Positions 18,005 to 27,675 of a stretch of 64,000 nucleotides of DNA are shown here, in pieces. The notes beneath the pieces are model-generated. The model was not told the origin of the DNA. It saw only the letters and a program-made list of their open reading frames with translations, and ran no database searches. The position numbers were made by a program, and so were the translations under genes. Each line of letters starts with the position of its first letter. Positions within the stretch are counted from its first letter, which is position 1. Source of the DNA: CAWIHS01 sp963836005 (GTDB lineage: Bacteria; Pseudomonadota; Gammaproteobacteria; GRL18); the NCBI GenBank assembly GCA_963836005.1, contig CAWIHS010000004.1, forward strand, positions 124,001-188,000, read 5' to 3'.

Positions 18005-20899
18005 TTATTGAATGTTTCTGGACAGGGAAAAAGGTATCAATTTCTTTTCCTGCTGTTTTGCATAGATGATCTTTAGCGTATCTATTTCATCACTATAATT
18101 TAAGACCAGTTCTGCACTATCCTCTGCAAGGTCTTTGAACTCCATGGCTTCGGAAATCAGCTGATTGTTTTTATTATAGAGTTTGAGTTGTATGAGCTGG
18201 TCAATATGACCGCGTATTTCAAAGTGAACATGTTGAGGGGTCAGTTTAATGAGTCTGACAGTCAGTGTTTCCAGCTTGATTAATTCACCAGGTTTGGGGA
18301 TTGCAATGGTTTTATTACTGAGAAGTGTCGGTAAATTAAATGTCAGCTGGCCCTTCAGTACAGGATTGTCTGAAAAATATGCTTTGGGCAGGGTGATGGC
18401 CACACTGGCGTCCAGATAACTGACAGGGGCTGCGTTGTTGTCTATGGACTGTTTTTCAATAAAAGACAGATAATTGTCATACCATGTTTGATCGTTATGA
18501 TCTTTTAGTCTCAGCTTAATGGCCGTTAAATTTTCCTGGATATACGGCGTTACGCTGTTTCTCACGGCTATGACTGCATCCAGCTCAGGTTGATTTTTGT
18601 CGGCAGGTAAAAACAGGCTGATATTAAAATTTTTCACTCTAATACTTTGTTGCTTTTCTCCTAACCACTGGGGATAGTCCCGGCTGGCTGAAAGGACTAG
18701 TGGTTTTACAATAGTCGTGAGCTCCTGAGCATGATATGCCGCAGGGGCTATGTCGGTTAACTCCATCTTTACAGCCTGCGGCTGTATTCGCGGTGTGAAA
18801 CTGAAAGGGTAGTGAATAGTGTCAAAATTTTCTGCTGAGTAAATTTCTAAAGCGGCAATATCGTCTTCAAACTGATAATGATACTGATGAAGCAGCTGCT
18901 CTATAATAATACTTTTTGCATAATCTTTCGCGAGCAATGGTTCACCCTGCCGATTATAAGCGCGCAAGCTTATGTAATCTTCGGTATTTCCAATGACGCT
19001 GAAGTCGAGGCTGTTATGAGCGGATTTATTGATCATTAGCGCAAAATCTTTATAGCCATAATAATCGCCGCTGTTAATAGCCGTTATTTTTTTCTGCTGT
19101 ATGTCTACAGGCAGACGCAATTGAATCTCCCCGCTGAGCGATTTTATCTGCTCTAAATTATAGCCTGGCTTGAGCAACAGTCTGTGATGGACGGCAGCGC
19201 TGAAAAAACTGACAAAGTTATCGTTAATATAGGCTTCCTGGGTACCCTCTAAATTACGAAAAAATGACCCGGAGCTGCCCGGATCCGAACAGGGCAGTGA
19301 CTGTATCTGCATATTATTTTCATCTGTCACGTTAAAGATCTGAAACCGTGCCAGTTCGGAATACTCCATCAGATTATAGATATTCTGACCTTTGGCCTGT
19401 AATTCAATGATCGGTTGCTGAGCATAGAGATAACTTTCAGTTGTGATGGCAAAAGGGCCGTTACTCCATTGAGAAATCAGTCCAGGATCCAGTTCAGGGT
19501 TGTAGGTTTTTAACTGTGCCGAAGTAAAACTGTTTTCGATTGGGGCTAATTTTTCGGCTTTGAATATGGAGTCAGTCTTTTCTCTGGTTGCCGCAGAGGC
19601 TAAAGATCGGTCGGCTATTGATGGATTAAGAAAAAGTGCTGCCAGAAAGGCAATATTTCGGTTTTTCAACTCATGCAGATTAAAACTGAGCAGTGCAAAT
19701 TGATCCACCATATCCGTTTGTACCTTTAAATCAGGTTTTATTTGTTGTATGACGGCCAGTGTGTTTGCTGCAGCCGATTGACGGGTGACGATAGAGGCAT
19801 GATGATCAGGTGATAAATTGAGCACCATGGATGGCATTGCCTGATAATTATGATCAAAATTAATCAGCAAACTGATCATCCCGGACGGATCAGAGGTAGG
19901 GATGGATGGGGATGCACGCCATAACGGGCTGCTACGGCGTGTTTTGGGTTTGTGAATATAAAGTGCCTGCGCAGCGCTGCTCAGTTCTACGAGCTGATTA
20001 TTTTCAAACTGTTTGAGTGCCTTGTTCTGACACGGTGTTTTTTGTGCCTCGAAATGATCCGTCAGTAAAGTTTGTATCCCGTCGGCTTTATGCAATATCA
20101 TGCCGGCTGCATGGGCGGTCCGATAAAGATAGAGTGGATGAGAGTTGCTGATGGACTGGCTTTTAAGCAATGATTCAAGGGCAGGATAGTCATTCGCCGA
20201 TAAATGAAACAGCTTCAGCAGCTGGTTTAACAGATCGGCACTTATTTCATGTGTAGCTGTTATTTTGGCAAATAATCTAATTTGAGGATCGCTGAGAACC
20301 AGCTCTTCAATGTCTATATTGGTCAGGGTTCTGTTTGACTGAGTCATGGAGCGTTCATTTGCGGCGGCATCGCTTGCTGGTGTTGCATCAGAAAGCTGCT
20401 GTGAACTGGTTGGTTGCGCTGAATCAGCAGCTGCTGGTGGTTTTTTTTTGACGCTCTTCAGCGTGGATGAGGCGTGCTTTTTTTCTGCAGTAAAATAAAG
20501 GCTCCCCAGAACAATGGCAATGATTACAAAGGCTGCAGTGAGTAGCAGGATAATTTTGTGGTGTTTCCCGGCGTGATTATGATCGGCCGCAGAGGTCGGT
20601 TTTAAAAGAGCGGAATTATCTTTTAAGCGGGTTTTATTCTCAGTTTCAATATCGCCGCCTGGTTCTGTTGCTATCTCGGTTTCAATACCAGCGCGGGTAA
20701 ATTTGTCCTGTAACTGCTGTGCATATTCCCGGTTATCGGTGCGGCGAATAACTACGATTTTTCCCGAAAAAAACTTCCTGCGAATGGTCTCTCTGGGAAT
20801 TCGGGTAATTACATGCACATTATCTATGATCTGTTGTTTATCAAATCCGGGTAAGATGATCCCCCTGAACAGGACTTTGTAGACAGTTCTTTTATCCAT
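18005..20899 (-). CDS. Large membrane-anchored protein of unknown function, 964 aa
   Basis: I do not recognise the full protein. Residues 1-80 look like the small alpha/beta domain often found at the N-terminus of gammaproteobacterial membrane proteins (YKVLFRGIILPGFDKQQI ... FFSGKIVVIRR ... AGIETEIA). A single membrane helix at about 115-136 (ILLLTAAFVIIAIVLGSLYF) is followed by a Pro/Ala/Ser-rich linker to about 190. Some 770 residues then lie probably in the periplasm, with mixed alpha/beta content, few cysteines and no catalytic motif that I can name. A start ATG with TAAGACTAATTATGG upstream gives no clear ribosome binding site. It is monocistronic between repeats and the oxidase pseudogene. 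Confidence 0.85.
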   Translation of the reverse strand: MDKRTVYKVLFRGIILPGFDKQQIIDNVHVITRIPRETIRRKFFSGKIVVIRRTDNREYAQQLQDKFTRAGIETEIATEPGGDIETENKTRLKDNSALLKPTSAADHNHAGKHHKIILLLTAAFVIIAIVLGSLYFTAEKKHASSTLKSVKKKPPAAADSAQPTSSQQLSDATPASDAAANERSMTQSNRTLTNIDIEELVLSDPQIRLFAKITATHEISADLLNQLLKLFHLSANDYPALESLLKSQSISNSHPLYLYRTAHAAGMILHKADGIQTLLTDHFEAQKTPCQNKALKQFENNQLVELSSAAQALYIHKPKTRRSSPLWRASPSIPTSDPSGMISLLINFDHNYQAMPSMVLNLSPDHHASIVTRQSAAANTLAVIQQIKPDLKVQTDMVDQFALLSFNLHELKNRNIAFLAALFLNPSIADRSLASAATREKTDSIFKAEKLAPIENSFTSAQLKTYNPELDPGLISQWSNGPFAITTESYLYAQQPIIELQAKGQNIYNLMEYSELARFQIFNVTDENNMQIQSLPCSDPGSSGSFFRNLEGTQEAYINDNFVSFFSAAVHHRLLLKPGYNLEQIKSLSGEIQLRLPVDIQQKKITAINSGDYYGYKDFALMINKSAHNSLDFSVIGNTEDYISLRAYNRQGEPLLAKDYAKSIIIEQLLHQYHYQFEDDIAALEIYSAENFDTIHYPFSFTPRIQPQAVKMELTDIAPAAYHAQELTTIVKPLVLSASRDYPQWLGEKQQSIRVKNFNISLFLPADKNQPELDAVIAVRNSVTPYIQENLTAIKLRLKDHNDQTWYDNYLSFIEKQSIDNNAAPVSYLDASVAITLPKAYFSDNPVLKGQLTFNLPTLLSNKTIAIPKPGELIKLETLTVRLIKLTPQHVHFEIRGHIDQLIQLKLYNKNNQLISEAMEFKDLAEDSAELVLNYSDEIDTLKIIYAKQQEKKLIPFSLSRNIQ

Positions 20900-21230
20900 A
20901 ATTAGTCTTACTTTGGAGTCAAGCAGTAATCGTTAATAAGCCGTCATCTTAGCCTAAAATGAGGGTTCATTCTGCCGAGAAAGTCTGATTATACACCTCG
21001 TCTACATACTATACCCTACTAAATATACAGTCTTTATGGGAGTAATTTACAGTAAATACCCACCTGATTTTTAAACCATACCCATGTATAAATTAACCTA
21101 AGGCTTATTTTATGAAGATAAGTTTAAAATTAAAAATTAAAAATTAAAAAAATTATAAAGTGCTGCAGTAATCGAGAGGGGCGGGCTGATGGGTTCGTAT
21201 CTTATACTGAATAATAAGAGGACGGAGAAG
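20900..21230. other. AT-rich gap upstream of the multicopper oxidase pseudogene
   Basis: Contains a short tandem of AAAATT-type units at about 21123-21157 and no gene. It probably held the divergent promoters of the 964-aa protein and the oxidase. Confidence 0.5.
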
Positions 21231-23790
21231 ATGAAGAAAATGTCAAAAACCAGAATAGTGCTGGGTTCGATACCCATCATGCTATGTATCAATACCAGCC
21301 AGGCGGTGCCTGTAGACGGCGGTACGCTGGTTCCTACAACGATCCCCAAGTATGTGACGCCGCTGGTGATTCCGCCGGTCATGAAACACTCGGGTACGGC
21401 TAATGAATACGATATTGCTGTGCGTCAGTTCCAGCAGCAGATTTTGCCGGGAGGGATCTGGAATACAGTCAACGGTCGAACCGATGCCTTTCCAGCGACT
21501 ACGATCTGGAGTTATGGACCGGCTGCAGATCCGACTCCCGGCAGTTCGCCCCGGATCCAGATTCACAGTTTAACTACCCGGCCTATACCTTTGAGAACAC
21601 CAAGGACGTGCCGATCAACGTGAACTGGATCAATGATCTGGTCGATGCTGATGATAATGCACTGCCGCATCTGTTTGCCGTGGATCAGTCTCTGCACTGG
21701 GCCAATCCGGTGGCCGACTGCTCTGGCGGTGAGATGAGAACGGACTGTATGGGCACTAGTGCAGAACCCTATAAAGGTCCGGTGCCCATCGTCACTCATG
21801 TACACGGTACCCATGTATCGGCAGACAGCGACGGCTATACCGAAGCCTGGTGGCTGCCGGATGCCAATAATATCAACTGTGTATCAAGAAATGCTTTTGG
21901 TGGATTTGACTGTGGCACCAATGGGTTTCGACGGTACTAAACCTGGAATGTAGCCTGTGAAGGTACGATTGCCAATCAACTAACCGATCGCGACGGGAGC
22001 CGTTACCGATAAACACCAATGTGACGCCTGGTGTGGCTAATTTTGTTTACCAGAATGACCAGCCCTCGACCACGCTCTGGTATCATGACCACTCTCTGGG
22101 TATGACCCGTCTGAATGTCTATGCCGGTCCTGCCGGCTTCTGGCTGATTCGCGAAGCCGATGGTGGAGAGACAGGTCTGGGGACTAATATGATCCTGCCT
22201 GGTCCAGCCCCTGTTGCAGGTGAAGATCTGGCCACGACCAACTTCCCTGATGTGCTACCAGATGGTACTGTAGTAGGTGGTCAACGTCATAAATATCGTG
22301 AAATCCCTATCGTAATCCAGGACCGTTCCTTTAATGCTGACGGTTCTTTGTTCTACCCGGATAACCGTGCCTTCTTTGAAGGACTGAATGTTGCGGGTAC
22401 AGAAACTGCTGGTACCAGCCAGTTCGGAGCGGGCACAGGCGAACTGCAGATCGATATGGATCCGGCGACTTCGGATATCGCTCCGATCTGGAATCCTGAA
22501 GCCTTCTTCAATACCATGGTGGTGAACGGTGTCACCTGGCCCCAGCTTGAAGTGGCTCCGGCCCAGTATCGTTTCCGTCTATTGAATGGCGGTAACTCGC
22601 GTTTTCTTAACCTTGCGTTAAAAATCACTGATGCTGCTGGTAATCCAGATGAAGTGTAAGATAACATTACTATGAAACAAGAAAAATGGAGAATTAATAG
22701 CGAAAACTATGGATATCACTGAGCTGGAATTCTTCCAGATTGGTGCAGAGCAAAGTCTTAAGCCTACAGTGACTGCTATTAGAACCGGTTTTGCAACTGA
22801 TATGTCGACGGCACTATCATCAAGAATGTAGAAGTCAAGGATCCTAGTACCGCAATCTACTCAAGGAGCAGGCTTTGTTAATGGGTCTGGCTGAACGTGC
22901 TGATGTGATTGTGGATTTCCGTGGTCTGCCTGATGGCACCATTATTACCATGACTAATACCGCACCGGATGCGCCTTTCGGTGGTTTCCCGGATGTGCCG
23001 GCTGATCCGGGTACGACCGGCCAGGTCATGCGCTTTGTTGTTAACAGTGCACATTTAGGTTTAAGTCCTACTGATGAAATACGTGACCCTGTCACCCATG
23101 TTGTTATCAAACCCAGATACCGCTGCTACCAATGTTCAGGATCTGATGGTTAATCCAGCCGATCTGGATGATTTCAGCGTAACGGTAACCAACCCGACTG
23201 CACGTGAACTGGCGCTGGTTGAGGAAGAGTCCGCGCTGATCTGTGCAGATGTTGATTTGTTGGGCAATGTTGTGCAGCTTCCGGCATTTACCCCTGTAGC
23301 AGGTGCATGTCAGGATGCTGCTGGTAATGTTCATCCGACCGCGCTACCATTTGCTCCCAAGGCTGCCGTAGTCGGCACCGTGGATGCAGCAGGTACACCT
23401 ACAGTCACTCTCTGGTCTGATCCTATTGTCACTAATGTGAACGCTGATGGTTCTGGAACTCAGACGGCTGAACAGTGGAATCTATGGAACTTTACCGTGG
23501 ATGGTCATCCCATCCATGTACACCTGGTCAAGTTTAAAGTCCTGGGTCGTACTGCGATCGGTGGTGGTCCCAGTGTCGTCGCTACTGCGACGGGTGCTGA
23601 AGCCTGGGAAGACGGCTGGAAAGATACAGTGATCACCTATCCTGGAGAAATTACATCCATTGCAGCTGATTTCGATATCAACGGTCTTTACGTCTGGCAT
23701 TGCCATATCGTTGAGCACGAAGATAACGAAATGATGGTGCCCATGTGTGTGGGTGTAGAAGGAGTGGATTGCCCAGCTCAGTTATTTTAA
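21231..23790 (+). pseudogene. Multicopper oxidase, inactivated by several frameshifts
   Basis: The pieces together form a secreted multicopper oxidase of about 850 codons. The first piece starts at 21231 after GGAG with a signal peptide (MKKMSKTRIVLGSIPIMLC ... SQA). All four copper motifs are visible in order: HVHGTH (near 21797), WYHDHSLG (22081), HPIHVHLVKF (23506) and HCHIVEHEDNEMM (23698). The frame changes near 21540, stops at 21938, resumes at about 22021, and stops at 22657. It is scrambled to about 22875 and shifts again near 23100. At least four lesions make an intact product impossible unless the sequence is wrong. Similarity is to CotA/bilirubin-oxidase-like enzymes. Confidence 0.88.
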
Positions 23791-23815
23791 AAATAACGGG
23801 TTAAACACGATCCAG

Positions 23816-23842
23816 ATGAGGCCGCCTTCGGGCGGCCTTTTT
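23816..23842 (+). terminator. Terminator after the multicopper oxidase
   Basis: A stem GGCCGCC / GGCGGCC with a TTCG loop followed by TTTTT, directly after the oxidase stop. The tandem repeat begins at its last T. Confidence 0.85.
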
Positions 23843-24205
23843 ATGTACAGGAAGTACGGTATGTCGCGGTGCCATGGATGGCAAAGAGCGACGCATGTAC
23901 AGGAAGTACGGTATGTCGCGGTGCCATGGATGGCAAAGAGCGACGCATGTACAGGAAGTACGGGCAGATATTTGCTCCTCGGCAACTGCTCCTGCGTTGC
24001 CCTAATAAGTTACGTCCATGTAACGATGCAATATCTGCACTTCCACCATCCGTGGTGGTCGTATGTCGCGGTGCCATGGATGGCAAAGAGCGACGCATGT
24101 ACAGGAAGTACGGGCAGATATTTGCTCCTCGGCAACTGCTCCTGCGTTGCCCTGATAAATTACATCCATGTAACGATGCATTATCTTATTACCCTACATC
24201 CATGC
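23843..24205. repeat. Tandem and interspersed direct repeats with 52-bp unit
   Basis: A 52-bp unit beginning ATGTACAGGAAGTACGG and ending AAAGAGCGACGC occurs at 23843-23894 and 23895-23946. A third copy from 23947 is fused to a longer unit containing CAGATATTTGCTCCTCGG. The second half of the short unit recurs at 24062 and the long unit recurs from 24097. Copies are almost identical, so the duplication is recent. Long frames across it are by-products of the repeats. Confidence 0.85.
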
Positions 24206-24295
24206 AGGTAATGGCGATGAGGCTATTTAATAATTTATCTGCTACTATCAGAATTTATTGACATTTTAAAACGCATTCAGAAGGAGACTGTTTTT

Positions 24296-25042
24296 ATGAT
24301 GCGCCTACAATTATCCACAAGCCTGCTTGTCTGCCTGGTGAGCAGTCATCTCGCGGCATCGGAAGCGACCACACTTTCTGATCAGGCTGACCGTATTAAC
24401 TACAGTATTGGCCACCAGATTGGCACTGACTTCAAACGGCAAAAGCTCACACTGGAGGAACAGGCACTGAGATTAGGTTTGCAGCATGGCCAGACCGATA
24501 CCATCCCCCTCCTGGATCGCAAGGAGATGAACACCGCTCTGCTGGATCTTAAGCGCAATATCACCACGCAGATGAAACAGGAGGCCGTGGCCAGGATCAA
24601 CCAGCGAAAACAGGATGAACAGCAAAAACGCAGCGAAGGCGAGGCCTTTATGCGGGAAAACCAGCGCAGGGAAGGGGTCAAAACCATGCCCAGCGGCCTG
24701 CAGTATAAGGTTTTAACTCAAGGCAGCGGCCACAACCCCCAGGCTGAAGATTACGTTACCTTTAATTATCGGGCCAGAACCCTGAATGGCAAGGAATATG
24801 ACAGCTCCTATAAAAAAGGCAAGCCGTCCACCTATCGGGCGAATGCGGTTCTCCCTGGATTCACCGAGGCCATCCAAATGATGCAGCCCGGGGCAAAATG
24901 GGAGCTGTATATTCCGCCGGAACAGGCCTATGGCCGGCAGGGGCCCCTGGCACATCAGACGGTGATCATTGAAGTGGAGCTGCTTTCCATAGGCAAAGCA
25001 GACGAGGCGCAACAGGCCGACAGGCTGAAAGACTCAGAATAA
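24296..25042 (+). CDS. FKBP-type peptidyl-prolyl isomerase, Mip/FkpA-like
   Basis: A 248-aa exported prolyl isomerase. Residues 1-22 are a signal peptide ending near HLAASEA. The N-terminal helical dimerisation region with INYSIGHQIGTDF is followed by a charged helix (about 80-125). The C-terminal FKBP domain starts at MPSGLQYKVLTQGSG (about 130-235). AAGGAG lies nine bases before the ATG. A paralogue is at 26902. The last 12 residues after the FKBP fold are hydrophilic and unusual. The role is presumably folding of envelope proteins; the copper genes nearby suggest clients there, but that is inference. Confidence 0.92.
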   Translation: MMRLQLSTSLLVCLVSSHLAASEATTLSDQADRINYSIGHQIGTDFKRQKLTLEEQALRLGLQHGQTDTIPLLDRKEMNTALLDLKRNITTQMKQEAVARINQRKQDEQQKRSEGEAFMRENQRREGVKTMPSGLQYKVLTQGSGHNPQAEDYVTFNYRARTLNGKEYDSSYKKGKPSTYRANAVLPGFTEAIQMMQPGAKWELYIPPEQAYGRQGPLAHQTVIIEVELLSIGKADEAQQADRLKDSE

Positions 25043-25604
25043 TCACCCGGGACTGTTTTAAGCAATAAAAAAAGCTTCATTACAAAAATGCGCACTTTTT
25101 ATCTATAAAGTACTCTGCGCACTTATATTATTGCATGACTATCATATCTGTGCAGACTATTCCTTCCCCACTTTAAGGGGGAAGGCCGGGATGGGGTAAT
25201 AATGATGACTCCTCTTGAGCCGTTAAGCTGCAACACCATTAAATGATCGAATGAGAGAATGAGTCCCGCATGTGCAACAACCGTCATAGGATACAGAGAG
25301 TTTACCCCCATCCCCACCTTCCCCCTCAGAGGAGGAAGGAGTCGAGCTTGCCATCCATTGAGTCACTATTTTCTTATCCCATGCACATTAAGTATGCAAT
25401 AATGTGAAGAAGCGTAAAAAATCTTAGTTAAAAGATCATCTCCCTCTGAGAGGATGTTCAGGGCCCAGGGGGAAAGCAGTCAATGGTGCTCAGGCAGGTT
25501 TGGCATTGGTATCGGCTAAAGTCCGACAGCAGGGCGCACTGGATTAACGCCGCAGTCTAGTCGCTAAATTATGTTAGGCTTAGCCTGCTATTCAGACACT
25601 ATGT
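25043..25604. other. Gap with a degenerate GC-rich inverted-repeat element
   Basis: At about 25155-25345 there are facing CCTTCCCC / GGGGGAAGG palindromes resembling the core of the GTAAC-type elements, without recognisable GTAAC ends. No gene is seen. Confidence 0.5.
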
Positions 25605-26376
25605 TTATTCAGAGGGTTTGGGCTTCTCGCTCACAGGCGGAGCAGCTATTGCGTCCGGCTGTTCCTGCTGCACCGCTGTGTGTGGTTTTTCAGCGGGGAC
25701 GGGCTGAGTGTTTTTATCCTTGCTGATCGGCAGGTCAGGCTTGAGCCGTTGATAGTCATTCGGAATTTTAAACAGGTTTTTTGCCAGCCGGACGATGGAG
25801 CACCGACTTGAATTCCTGTTTCCTGCCGTCAGGCGTTTGGCTCAGAATGGAGACCTGCCGTTCGTCCGGGGTGGCAACCCCGGGCCAGTTAAAACCTATC
25901 CTGCGTGCCGACATAAACAGACGTGACAGGGTGATCATCTCGCGCGCGTTCAGGCCGAGCGGTCCGCCAGCGGACATGCAGTGCTGTGCAATCGACTGTT
26001 TATCTTTTGCCATTTCATGCACCGGCTGACAGGCTATGCCTGCCACCGTCTGCTTTTTGGCCATGGGCATGAAGTCGGGATGATTCAGGGGTGTGTCCGG
26101 CCAGTAGAGCCGGCCCATGCGGGTCGTCTGAAAACTCCTGGCCTGATCATCCACCTCGAACATCAGCAGGCGCCCGGTATCCATCACCAGGTAGTCATAT
26201 TTTCCTTTAGGGCTGGACTCGAGCCGCAGCCAGCGTCCGCTGATCGAAACGGTGTGCTGGGTCTTGCTGCCATCTTTTCCGGTCAGTTCATATACCAGCG
26301 TGGAATCTGCATGGGTCAATGGCACTAATCCTGAAACTGCAAATACCAGGATCATAATCTTCAGGTATTTCAACAT
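25605..26376 (-). pseudogene. Secreted protein of unknown function with a probable frameshift near its C-terminus
   Basis: The main frame (25768-26376) gives 202 aa with a signal peptide (MLKYLKIMILVFAVSGL ... THA) and a beta-rich body similar in layout to DUF4412-type proteins. It runs out as RPAGKKPV and stops at 25768. In another frame from about 25800 the sequence continues VRLAKNLFKIPNDYQ, then a proline-rich tail ending KPKPSE at a TAA at 25605-25607. The second frame looks like the natural C-terminus. One indel near 25790-25805 would restore a protein of about 255 aa. The truncated form may still fold, since the signal and core are intact. It is divergent from the FKBP gene at 26902. 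Confidence 0.65.
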
Positions 26377-26901
26377 GCTATCTCCTTAGAGTTGTCTGAT
26401 TGTTTGTTATTTAATCATACATTAACGGCCCCGCACTATAAACATAAATCTATTTGTGCTGCAAGAATAACCCGCGTTGATGATGATTTCCCGGGTTAAA
26501 TAACTGTCCCTTGGCAGCGGCTGTCATTAAATCATCCGATGCTCTGCTTTTAAGCCAATGAACTTGAACTCAGAATGAATAAACTAAGAATATGCATTAT
26601 GTTAGTGTGATGGGAATCCCTATGGCTTTTATGCATTGTTTGAACTCACCACAACGGGTGCTGGTTTTTTCCACTGAGAAACAATATTCACCGTTTAATA
26701 CTTAAGAAAAATATCGTCGGAAAGCTGTTTATATTGAAGTGACAACATAAGAAAAACATTAATAATTTCATCGACATCAGCTTATTTTGCATTTATAGTA
26801 TTCGGTGTTTACGGAGATTCTTTACATTTGAGTTTGCAGTTAAATGATATACTCGATAAACACCCGTTAAATTTAACTATTTCTTTCTTTTTCCTTTTTT
26901 A
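26377..26901. other. Gap without a recognised gene
   Basis: About 525 AT-rich bases between two divergent genes. It holds presumably both promoters. No RNA gene, repeat copy or protein is supported. Confidence 0.4.
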
Positions 26902-27627
26902 ATGAGAAACCCGATGCACTATCTAGTCGTATTTTTAATCACTATCAGCATGCTTAACACGGTCCACGCTTCAGGGCAGCCTGAGGTGCTTATGGATGAA
27001 ACCGCCAAAATCAACTACAGTGTCGGATATCAGATAGGCGGCGATTTCAGACTGCAGGAGCTTGAAATTCGAGAACAGGCCATTGTAAAAGGTATACAGG
27101 ATGCGCTGTCGGGCAATGACGCTCTCATGACTCCTCAGGAAATGCAAAGCACGATGGCTGAGCTTGGCAAGCATGTTGCCGAACTGAAGAAAAAGAACAG
27201 GCAGGAACTAGCCCAGCAACGTCGCCAGCAGAATCAGGCTTTTCTGCTTGAGAACGCAAAAAGGCCAGGCGTTCTCACAACAGCCAGCGGCCTGCAATAT
27301 AGAGTCATGGAACAGGGCGGCGGCGGGGGCGGAAACTCTCCGACGTTGAACGATACGGTGCTGGTGACCTACCGGGGCAAGCTTATTGATGGCACAGTAT
27401 TCGACCATTCCCCCGAGGGCAACCCCGTCAGTTTTCAGCTAGATAAGGTCATCAAGGGCTGGCGCGAAGCACTCCAGCTGATGCGCCGGGGCGATCACTG
27501 GCAGCTGTTTATTCCCTCCGACCTGGCCTATGGCGAGCAAGGTAATGGCGCGAAAATCCCACCTGACAGTACTCTGATATTTGACCTGGAGTTGCTCTCC
27601 ATCCAAAAAGGGTCAAGCGGAACTTGA
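26902..27627 (+). CDS. FKBP-type peptidyl-prolyl isomerase, second paralogue
   Basis: A 241-aa exported prolyl isomerase of the same architecture as the protein at 24296: a signal peptide (ends near VHASG), the dimerisation region INYSVGYQIGGDF, a helical linker, and an FKBP domain from TASGLQYRVMEQGGG. The end LIFDLELLSIQ is typical. A glycine run (GGGGGN) sits in the first strand loop. A second possible start is the ATG at 26914; neither has a good ribosome binding site. It is followed after 48 bases by the cusB-like gene and may be expressed with the copper efflux genes. Confidence 0.92.
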   Translation: MRNPMHYLVVFLITISMLNTVHASGQPEVLMDETAKINYSVGYQIGGDFRLQELEIREQAIVKGIQDALSGNDALMTPQEMQSTMAELGKHVAELKKKNRQELAQQRRQQNQAFLLENAKRPGVLTTASGLQYRVMEQGGGGGGNSPTLNDTVLVTYRGKLIDGTVFDHSPEGNPVSFQLDKVIKGWREALQLMRRGDHWQLFIPSDLAYGEQGNGAKIPPDSTLIFDLELLSIQKGSSGT

Positions 27628-27675
27628 TGATTGAAATAGTATGATTTTTAACAAAACCTGATGTAGCTACAAAAC

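Noticed and set aside
23843..24205. Possible CRISPR array because of regular direct repeats
   Set aside because: Repeats adjoin without unique spacers of constant size, and no cas gene is present.
23816..24261. Several overlapping long frames on both strands across the repeats (up to about 130 codons)
   Set aside because: They are created by a repeated 52-bp unit without stops, have no family similarity, and overlap on opposite strands.
25155..25345. Possible intact GTAAC element
   Set aside because: Only the GC-rich palindromes are shared; terminal GTAAC repeats and a target duplication are absent.
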